Below the pieces are notes generated by a model that had not been told where the DNA came from, searched no databases, and saw only the letters and a program-made list of their open reading frames with translations. A program made the position numbers and the translations under genes. Positions 56,092 through 64,000 of a stretch of DNA of 64,000 bases are shown piece after piece. The first letter of the stretch is position 1. Each line of letters starts with the position of its first letter. This DNA is from Apoda limacodes (lineage: Eukaryota > Arthropoda > Insecta > Lepidoptera > Limacodidae): positions 15,718,501-15,782,500 of the forward strand of contig OX291557.1 of NCBI GenBank assembly GCA_946406115.1. The letters are read 5' to 3'.

Positions 56092-57770
56092 ATTAACTAG
56101 GTTAAGTTAGCAAAAATCCTCATAGGTGTAACTGTGTGCGTAAGTGTTGTCAAGAATGTAGAAGTTGTTTGATAAATCGTGATCGCAGTTAGTTTTTTAA
56201 TGTGACTTTGGTACCTTGAGTATTATCAATACTACTTTAGTTTAAGTAGCTAATATTAAATGATTTTTTTCTTCACTGTGATAATTTTTAGCTGTTGATC
56301 CTAATGAGGATTGGCTGATTAATTTATTGATGTTTGTGCTCTCATATTGTGTATGTAATTAAAATAATATATGTAGTATTTATCATTCCACATTGTGTGT
56401 TCGTGCACATTACTTATATATAAAAATATAAACATCAAAGCCATCTGACGTATTATTTCTTGCGATCATCAGTAGGACCCCACCTGATACAAATAGTTTT
56501 AAAATGGTTAACCCTTTTCTAAGGCCTGTACTTCCACTTGATTTTTATGTAGGTACAGTACAAACCTACTTTTAAAAACCAAGTTGAAGTCTGTTTAAAA
56601 GCTTTAATCTAATTTAGTGCTATTTTGTAATAATTCATTGTACTTCTGGTGAGTTGAGAATCTGGCGAGTTGCTTATAAAGGGTCCAAGGCGTGTGGTTG
56701 GAGCCCAATATTTCGTTTGCTTTTTATTCTGGCTACAAACTTGAAAGGAGTGTAACCTTTATTCCTGTGGGAACTTCTGATCGAGATTAAAGTATTCAAA
56801 AATCTATCGTGTTAGGGCATCAAATTAAAGGACGTCAACCATTGTGAACGCAAAACCTATGACTTAAAAACAAAATAAAGCCTATAGTGCCACCTGAAAG
56901 TAAATATCTGTGAAAAAAATTGAAATCTGAAGAGTAATTTGAACACAAACTTACAAAACTTAATCTCTATAATATTACTGTAAGTAAATATGAAGCCAGA
57001 ATAATTTTATTGTCTGCCGCCATGATGCATCACAAAAACAAAGCGACATTTAATGTCTTTACCGTTAAGTAATTTAAATATTTTAAGATTGATCACTAAT
57101 GTTTGACAATTTGAAGTAGTCGTTGGTTTAGCTATTTATATCGTTTAAAGTTGAGTTGTCATTGATTTGGCTGAACCATATCATGATGTGGTCAAGGGGT
57201 ACCGTTCTATATCGTTAAATAACCATTTAATGAGATGGACCCATCCTGAAGTGATCAATATACGACATGTATTATGTTGAATCTTTTTAAATGGATTTTT
57301 TACAGCTTTAAGGAACCGTAAACATTCTTGTTTCTATAAATTTAAGCAAACTTCAGTTCCTAAAAAAACCGTCTTTACCTCTGCATTTTGGCGGAGGTTT
57401 AATGGTTTCTTTGGTTCGTCCTAGAACTTACGAAACCAAGTATCTATTGGGTAGAAAATGAAAATACCCTCATTACATTACAAGTACATTTAAACCAAAT
57501 TATTTTGATTTTTACTATTGTACCTATTAACATATAAGTATGATGTCTGATTAACATCGTGAAGTAAAGGTGTATCTAGAAAGGGCTTTTGGGGGTTCAA
57601 CCCCGAAGTTTTATATTAAAAGCCTCAATTTGTACACAAAACGCGTCTTATAGTGGTTGGTGTACAACTCACATTTGGCTTGAAAACCGCAAATCTATGT
57701 AGCGGATAGCCGATAAGTATACAGGTTCTTTAGATTCAGTCACTTTGAGCCGCAGATATTAAATTTAGGT
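56092..57770. other. Rm62 3' UTR and intergenic DNA
   Basis: AT-rich; AATAAA at 56874-56879 is the first clear canonical signal after the stop codon. Nothing else recognised. Confidence 0.45.
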
Positions 57771-57777
57771 ACTCCCC

Positions 57778-58085
57778 CCGAGTTATGACGTCATAAATTT
57801 TTTGTATGTAATTTAATTTTTTTTTTGCAGAAACCCATAGTGTGGGGTATCAGATTAATGAACCGGATCTAAAAATATAGATAAATACATGTATATATAA
57901 AAATATAAATAATATTAAATGAGGATATTGCCTATCATTTGAGAATAAACAAACTTGATATGTCCGAAAAATAATAGTATAGTATATTTTTTAGATCCGG
58001 CTCAAAAGCTCTATTACTGCACACGACCTGTTTCTGAAAAATATTCAAATTCCATACAAAATAATTAAGACGTCATAACTTCCGT
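57778..58085. repeat. Inverted-repeat element next to the foldback elements
   Basis: agttatgacgtcataaattt near 57781 pairs with aattaagacgtcataactt near 58063, and ccggatctaaaaatatag near 57864 pairs with tatattttttagatccgg near 57981. A hairpin-type MITE of about 300 bp, non-coding. Confidence 0.6.
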
Positions 58086-58360
58086 CCCTATATGAAATAT
58101 TTTTAAGACCTGCGGCTAAAAATGTGATATAACCTAATCGTTTATTGCAGATAGCACTACCAGCCGCACTACTGGTAGTGCTATTTACAAAAAACAGCAC
58201 TACCAGACATTCAAATATTTTAAAGTACAGTCGTGAACACAAATACTTATTATACTTATTGTGCCAGGGTTGATTTGTTAATCACTAGGAATTTTTTTCA
58301 TTTATTGATTTTTTTTATTATTTTATTAAACTAAATTTTTAATCATTATTTATTTCTGAT

Positions 58361-59090
58361 TACAGCTGTCAAACTTGAAAGGGCTACACCCCCCTAACTA
58401 TTAATCTTAGACTAGCAGTTTCCTTGGAGAAATGATATATTTCATCAAGATCTTTATTTTCAATGACAGCTGCCAAACTAGAAACAGCTATATCTCCCTA
58501 ACTATTGATCTTAGACTAGCAGTTTTCTTGGAGAAATGATAGATCTCATCAAGATCTTTATTTTTGATGACAGCTGTCAAACTAGAAAGAGCTATATCTC
58601 CCTTACTATTGATCTTAGACTAGTAGTTTCCTAGCAGTAATAATAGATCTCATCAAGATATTTATTTTTGATGACAGCTGTGAAACTAGAAAGAGCTATA
58701 TCTCCCTAACTACTGATCTTAGACTAGCAGTTTCCTTGCAGAAATGATAGATCTCATCAAAATCTTTATTTTTGATGACAGCTGTCAAACTAGAAAGAGC
58801 TATATCTCCCTTACTATTGATCTTAGAATAGCAGTTTCCTTGCAGAAATGATAGATCTCATCAAGGTCTTTATTTTCGATGACAGCTGTCAAACTAGAAA
58901 GAGCTATATCTCCCTTACTATTGATCTAAGATTAGCAGTTTCCTTGCAGAAATGATAGATCTCATCAAGGTCTTTATTTTCGATGACAGCTGTCAAACTA
59001 GAAACGGCTTTATCTCCGTAACTTGAATCGTAGACTAGTAGGTTCTTCACAGATGTGATAGATCTCATTAATATTTATTTCGAAAAACAT
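58361..59090 (+). repeat. Left satellite array of FB-A, 7 units of 104 bp
   Basis: The cagctgtc core recurs at 58361, 58465, 58569, 58673, 58777, 58881 and 58985, exactly 104 bp apart. Outer units differ most from the consensus. Confidence 0.9.
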
Positions 59091-59126
59091 GTTTTGGACT
59101 TTCAGTGATAATGCAGTTTTTGGTTT

Positions 59127-60330
59127 GACACCTGTAAATAAAGAACTTGATGAGATCTATCATTTCTGCAAGGAAACTGCTAGTCTAAGATCAATAGTAA
59201 GGGAGATATAGCTCTTTCTAGTTTGACAGCTGTCATCGAAAATAAAGTCCTTGATGAGATCTATCATTTCTGCAAGGAAACTGCTAGTCTAAGATCAATA
59301 GTAAGGTAGATATAGCTCTTTCTAGTTTGACAGCTGTCATCAAATATAAAGATTCTGATGAGATCTATCATTTCTGCAAGGAAACTGCTAGTCTAAGATC
59401 AATAGTAAGGGAGATATAGCTCTTTCTAGTTTGACAGCTGTCATCGAAAATAAAGTCCTTGATGAGATCTATCATTTCTGCAAGGAAACTGCTAGTCTAA
59501 GATCAATAGTAAGGGAGATATAGCTCTTTCTAGTTTGACAGCTGTCATCAAATATAAAGATTCTGATGAGATCTATCATTTCTGCACGGAAACTGCTAGT
59601 CTAAGATCAATAGTTAGGGAGATATAGCTCTTTTTAGTTTGACAGCTGTCATCGAAAATAAAGACCTTGATGAGATCTATCATTTCTGCAAGGAAACTGC
59701 TAGTCTAAGATCAATAATAAGGGAGATATAGCTCTTTCTAGTTTGACAGCTGTCATCAAAAATAAAGATTTTGATGAGATCTATCATTTCTGCAAGGAAA
59801 CTGCTAGTCTAAGATTAATAGTTAGGGAGATATAGCTCTTTCTAGTTTGACAGCTGTCATCGAAAATAAAGACCTTGATGAGATCTATCATTTCTGCAAG
59901 GAAACTGCTAGTCTAAGATCAATAATAAGGGAGATATAGCTCTTTCTAGTTTGACAGCTGTCATCAAAAATAAAGATTTTGATGAGATCTATCATTTCTG
60001 CAAGGAAACTGCTAGTCTAAGATCAATAGTTAGGGAGATATAGCTCTTTCTAGTTTGACAGCTGTCATCGAAAATAAAGACCTTGATGAGATCTATCATT
60101 TCTGCAAGGAAACTGCTAGTCTAAGATCAATAGTAAGGGAGATATGGCTATTTATAGTTTGACAGCTGTCATCAAAAATAAAGATCTTGATGAGATCTTT
60201 TATTTCTGTAAAGAAACTGCTAGTCTAAGATGAATAGTTACAGAGATGAAGCCTTTTCTAGTTTGACAGCTGTCATCTACAATGAAGATCTTGATGTGAT
60301 CGATCATTTTTCTAATTTGACAGCTGTCAT
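59127..60330 (-). repeat. Right satellite array of FB-A, inverted
   Basis: The gacagctgtcat core occurs at 59225, 59329, 59433, 59537, 59641, 59745, 59849, 59953, 60057, 60161 and 60265, again 104 bp apart, with a diverged unit at 59127 and a shortened one at 60319. Neighbouring units alternate in type, giving a 208-bp higher-order period. Confidence 0.9.
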
Positions 60331-60365
60331 TTGCAATAATATTGAAAATAAAAAACTGAAACGAC

Positions 60366-60373
60366 TATAAAAG
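60366..60373 (+). promoter_or_regulatory. TATA box in the right end of FB-A
   Basis: tataaaag, with tcagttgctcgg (insect initiator-like) about 43 bp downstream. The same TATA box is kept in FB-B at 63027-63034. It points toward the right terminus. Function is inferred. Confidence 0.4.
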
Positions 60374-60568
60374 CTCGACATATCCCACCGACCGCACTAG
60401 TTGTGCCGTTCAGTTGCTCGGTGGGAAAAACTATCTTTTCGTCGTCAATCCATCGAAATACAAACACACGTCAATCTTGTTAGATCGTACGGAACTCCTT
60501 CTTGCACTTGGCCGGTTTCTTTTTGTATTTTCTTCCTCGATTGTACTATAAAACATTTGAACGGTGCC

Positions 60569-60643
60569 ATGGTAGTGCTAGCATTTGTAAACAGCACTAC
60601 CAGTAGTGCGGCTGGTAGTGCTATCTGCAATAAACGAACCTAA
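60569..60643 (+). CDS. Very small open frame in the FB-A right terminal repeat (hypothetical)
   Basis: First ATG after the TATA box, in a good context (gccatgg), coding 24 aa (MVVLAFVNSTTSSAAG...). The stop lies in the target duplication, and AATAAA is at 60629-60634 inside the terminal repeat. FB-B starts identically at 63207 but runs 60 codons into flanking DNA. The peptide follows directly from the terminal-repeat sequence, so coding use is doubtful. Confidence 0.15.
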   Translation: MVVLAFVNSTTSSAAGSAICNKRT

Positions 60644-60744
60644 TGTACCTGTGTAGCAAACGTCTATCCTCTACATTGGTTCTTTTTGCGTAAGTACACC
60701 TTTTAACGTGGAGACAAATAATTTTTTGTTCAATACACTTTTAT

Positions 60745-61007
60745 AAAAAAAATTTAACAAAAAAAACAACCGGCTTCAAAAAGATGCACTAAAAAAGGTA
60801 AAAATAATTACTAATTTCCAAAAATCTATACTGATTTACAGTTTGAAGTTGGTGTCATGCAAGCTAAGTGTGTTATAAACTGTTACATAGGTACATAAAC
60901 ACCAACTTCAAACTGTAATTCAGATCAGATATTTGGAAATTAGTAATTATTTTTACCTTTTTAGTTAATCTTTTCGAAGCCGGTTGTTTTTTTTGTTAAA
61001 AAGTTTT
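60745..61007. repeat. Near-perfect palindrome between the two foldback elements
   Basis: Arms of about 110 bp (left 60745-60857, right 60899-61007) share aaaacaaccggcttc, ggtaaaaataattactaatt and agtttgaagttggtgt with their complements, around a 41-bp loop. A long-armed MITE unrelated to the 104-bp satellite. Confidence 0.8.
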
Positions 61008-61322
61008 TATATTTCTTTTCGTTTATTGCAGATAGCACTACCAGCCGCACTACTGGTAGTGCTATTTACAAAAAATAGCACTACCAGACATTCAAATATT
61101 TTAAAGTACAGTCGTGAACTAAAATACATATTATACTCTTTGTGCCAGGGTTGATTTGTTAATCACTAGGATTATTTTTTTTCATTTTTTATATTTTTTT
61201 TAAATTAAATTTTTAATCTTCAAACTTCAAACTTGAAAGGGCTACACCTCCCTAACTATTGATTTTAGACTAGCAGTTTCTTTGCAAAAATGGTAGGTGT
61301 CATCAAGATCTTTATTTTTGAT

Positions 61323-61890
61323 GACAGGTGTCAAACTAGCAAGAGCTATATCTCCCTCACTATTGATCTTAGACTAGCAGTTTACTTGCAAAAATGATAG
61401 ATCTCACCAAGATCTTTATTTTTGATGACAGCTGTCAAACTAGAAAGAGCTATATCTCCCTAACTATTGATCTTAGACTAGCAGTTTCCTTGCAGAAATG
61501 ATAGATCTCATCAAGATCTTTATTTTTGATGACAGTTGTCAAACGAGAAAGAGCTATATCTCCCTTACTATTGATCTTAGACTAGCAGTTTCCTTGCAGA
61601 AATGATAGATCTCATCAGGATCTTTATTTTTGATGGCAGCTGTCAAACTAGAAAGAGCTATATCTCCCTAACTATTGATCTTAGACTAGCAGTTTCTTTG
61701 CAAAAATGATAGGTCTCATCAAGATCTTCATTTTAGATGACAGCTGTCAAACTAGAAAAGGCTTCATCTCTGTAACTATTCATCTTAGACAGAAATAATA
61801 GATCTCATCAAGATCTGTATTTTTAATGGCAGCTGTCAAACTAGAAAGAGCTTTATCTCCCCAACTATTGATCTTAGACTAGCATTTTCC
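61323..61890 (+). repeat. Left satellite array of FB-B
   Basis: Five regularly spaced 104-bp units and one shortened one. A degenerate unit lies further left near 61215. Confidence 0.85.
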
Positions 61891-61903
61891 TTGCGGAAAC
61901 ACA

Positions 61904-62995
61904 GACAGCTGTCATCTGAAATAAAGATCTTGATGAGATCTATCATTTCTGCAAGGAAACTGCTAGTCTAAGATCAATAGTTAGGGGTATATAGCTCTTT
62001 CTAATTTGACAACTGTCATCTGAAATAAATATCTTGATGAGATCTATCATTTCTGCAAGGAAACTGCTAGTCTAAGATCAAAAGTTAGGGAGATATAGCT
62101 CTTTCTAGTTTGACAGCTGTCTTAAAAAATAAAGATCCTGATGAGATCTATCATTTCTCCAAAAAAACTGCTAGTCTAAGATCAATACTTAGGGAGATAT
62201 AGCTCTTTCTAGTTTGACAACTGTCATCAAAAATAAAGATCTTGATGAGATCTATCATTTCTGCAAGGAAACTGCTAGTCTAAGATCAATAGTTAGGGAG
62301 ATATAGCTCTTTCTAGTTTGACAACTGTCATCTGAAATAAATATCTTGATGAGATCTATCATTTCTGCAAGGAAACTGCTAGTCTAAGATCAATACTTAG
62401 GGAGATATAGCTCTTTCTAGTTTGACAACTGTCATCAAAAATAAAGATCTTGATGAGATCTATCATTTCTGCAAGGAAACTGCTAGTCTAAGATCAATAG
62501 TTAGGGAGATATAGCTCCTTCTAGTATGACAGCTGTCATCAAAAATAAAGATCTTGATGAGATCTATCATTTCTGCAAGGAAACTGCTAGTCTAAGATCA
62601 ATAGTTAGGGAGATATAGCTCTTTCTAGTTTGACACCTGTCATCAAAAATAAAGATCTTGATGAGATCTATCATTTCTGCAAGGAAACTACTAGTCTAAG
62701 ATCAATAGTTAGGAAGATATAGCTCTTTCTAGTTTGACAGCTGTCATCTGAAATAAAGATCTTGATGAGATCTATCATTCCTCCAAAAAAACTGCTAGTC
62801 TAAGATCAATACTTAGGGAGATATAGCTCTTTCTATTTTGACAGCTGTCATCAAAAATAAAGATCTTGAGATCTATTATTTCGGTCTTAGATGAATAGTT
62901 ACAGAGATGATGCCTTTTCTAGTTTGACAGCTGTCATCTTAAATGAAGATCTTGATGAGATCGATCATTTTTCTAATTTGACAGCTATCATTTGC
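61904..62995 (-). repeat. Right satellite array of FB-B, inverted
   Basis: Cores at 61904, 62008, 62112, 62216, 62320, 62424, 62528, 62632, 62736 and 62840, then two shortened units. Several carry gacaactgtca in place of gacagctgtca. Confidence 0.85.
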
Positions 62996-63401
62996 AATAA
63001 TATTGAAAATAAAAAATTAAAACGACTATAAAAGCTCGACATATCGGTCGGTAGGTCGGTGGGAAAAACAATCTTTTCGTCATCATTCCATCGAAATACA
63101 AACACACGTCAATCTTCTTAGATCGTACGGAACTCCTTCTCGCGCTTGGCCGGTTTCTTTTTGTATTTTTTTCCTCGATTGTACTATTAAACATTTGAAC
63201 GGTGCCATGGTAGTGCTAGCATTTGTAAACAGCACTACCAGTAGTGCGGCTGGTAGTGCTATCTGCAATAAACGATTTTTTTCAGTGACCAATTGTTTTT
63301 TTTTGTCTTGTACACTAAAAACATCCATACTCGTAACAAAGTTTTATACAATCATCAACATAAAAGGCGTTTCACCAGTTCCAACTTAACATTAATAATT
63401 T

Positions 63402-64000
63402 TTGAAGTGAAAACTTCTTTAGCGGCGTTGTGCACTTTTTTTGGTATGGGTAAAAAATGATAAACTCGCGTCAGGTCACGTGTCCTAATCGTGGAATGCG
63501 TAAGACGGAAACCGTAATGCCACGCCTATTATAATTTTTATTTTTAGTATTCGCGATTATGAGTAGTACAGGGAGGTTGGATATGGAATTTTAATTCTAT
63601 GACAGATTGCGATGTCAAATATACTACGTCAAAAAAGTAAATAAACAAACATTATTATTTTATTTTTAGTATATGGCGTTTTTGTTTGTTTGTTGTTTGT
63701 TTGTTTGTTTGTTTGTTTGTTAATCGAAAATTCGTAAGATGTCACTCGCGTTAGGACACGTGACCTTTATTTACATTAGGTTAGTTTTTATTATTAGTAT
63801 ATGGCGATTATGAGTAGTACAGGGAGGTTGGATATGGGATTTTAATTATATGACAGATTGAGCTGTCAAATATACAAGGTCAAAAAAGTAAATAAACAAA
63901 AGTTATTATTTTTAATAAATAAATATGGATAAGAAGTGATGGAAAGTAAATAGCGAGTATTTTTTCATTTCTGCCGGCACTCCCGGAGTGCAACCCGTTT
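63402..64000 (+). repeat. Family R1, compound copy running off the window end
   Basis: 63402-63660 repeats the whole R1 order (gaagtgaaaacttctttagc to aaataaacaaa) in diverged form. After a (gttt)n run, 63721-64000 repeats the R1 part from tcgaaaattcgtaagatgtc to gagtgcaacccg, closer to the 14446 copy. This implies a partial duplication or a second insertion. Confidence 0.7.
63678..63722. repeat. (GTTT)n microsatellite
   Basis: About eleven gttt units with one interruption, separating the two R1 pieces. Confidence 0.9.

Larger units (their letters stand above)
58139..60636. mobile_element. Foldback element FB-A with 104-bp satellite arrays
   Basis: 2,498 bp, bounded by identical inverted termini cgtttattgcagatagcact and by a perfect 8-bp target duplication aacctaat (58131-58138 and 60637-60644). 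The terminal repeat is about 50 bp long and contains its own hairpin (agcactaccag / ctggtagtgct, 5-base loop). Inside, a 104-bp unit is repeated about seven times in one orientation (58361-59090), then after a short spacer about eleven full times in the opposite one (59127-60330). Unit landmarks are tgacagctgtca, agatctcatca and ctaactattgatcttagac. A non-repeated right part (60340-60575) carries a TATA box and a scrap of repeat family R3. There is no transposase. The 8-bp duplication fits hAT-type mobilisation in trans; the ends do not look like the CAGxG type. Confidence 0.85.
61020..63274. mobile_element. Foldback element FB-B, second copy
   Basis: 2,255 bp with the same termini and terminal hairpin as FB-A. 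Flanks tttctttt and attttttt agree at 6 of 8 positions, a possible worn target duplication in AT-rich DNA. The left array (cores at 61323, 61427, 61531, 61635, 61739 and a shortened unit near 61828) and right array (61904 to about 62980, period 104) meet with almost no spacer near 61890-61904. The right unique region, TATA box (63027) and ATG (63207) are conserved. It lacks a short stretch present in FB-A between the TATA box and gtgggaaaaac. Confidence 0.82.

Noticed and set aside
60445..60630. 61-codon frame with a hydrophobic start, antisense in FB-A and again in FB-B
   Set aside because: It lies mostly in the terminal repeat and an R3 scrap; presence in both copies is explained by their common origin.
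58361..62995. Regular 104-bp spacing could suggest a CRISPR array
   Set aside because: The whole unit is repeated with no unique spacers, orientation switches midway, and the context is an insect nuclear genome.

Overview
The window looks like nuclear DNA from an insect, most likely a moth or butterfly. Exons are short and fairly GC-rich inside AT-rich introns with GT..AG borders. The intervening DNA is full of short inverted-repeat elements, tRNA-derived SINEs and non-LTR (LINE) tails of types I associate with Lepidoptera. The order assignment is inference; no database was consulted.

Three protein-coding genes can be rebuilt exon by exon. (1) Positions 159-27293, + strand: the 3' part (21 exons, 892 codons, 5' end outside the window) of a CARMIL/LRRC16 actin-capping-protein regulator, with leucine-rich repeats, a helical dimerisation region and the capping-protein-binding CPI and CSI motifs. 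(2) Positions 35678-45148, - strand: a complete class I histone deacetylase, HDAC1/Rpd3 (11 exons, 483 aa) with all catalytic residues. (3) Positions 49735-56091, + strand: a complete Rm62/DDX5 (p68) DEAD-box RNA helicase (535 aa) whose start codon is split by an intron (AT|G). CARMIL and HDAC1 converge on an 8.4 kb repeat-rich intergenic region. HDAC1 and Rm62 diverge from a roughly 4.6 kb intergenic region. They are housekeeping genes of the cytoskeleton, chromatin and RNA metabolism, and nothing suggests they are co-regulated.

The rest is mobile DNA and its relics: a decayed jockey-like LINE (about 1225-2095), CR1-like LINE pieces (4309-4770, 10739-12612), RTE-like pieces (41603-41960, 42840-43060 and two tails), hAT-type MITEs with 8-bp target duplications (28799-29157, 50992-51352, 32935-33199), a PIF/Harbinger-type element with a MADF remnant inside an HDAC1 intron (39953-40553), SINEs, and many hairpin-forming elements in CARMIL introns.

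The most unusual part is 58139-63274. Two related foldback elements (about 2.5 and 2.25 kb) lie side by side, separated by a third unrelated palindrome. Each begins and ends with the same terminal inverted repeat, which itself holds a hairpin. Each is filled by a 104-bp satellite unit arranged as two head-to-head arrays, so each element could fold into a hairpin with arms of about 0.7-1.2 kb. The first has a perfect 8-bp target-site duplication. Each right end carries a TATA box, a first ATG in good context, and an AATAAA inside the terminal repeat. This is my main candidate for an undescribed system: a satellite-carrying foldback transposon that may yield hairpin RNA.
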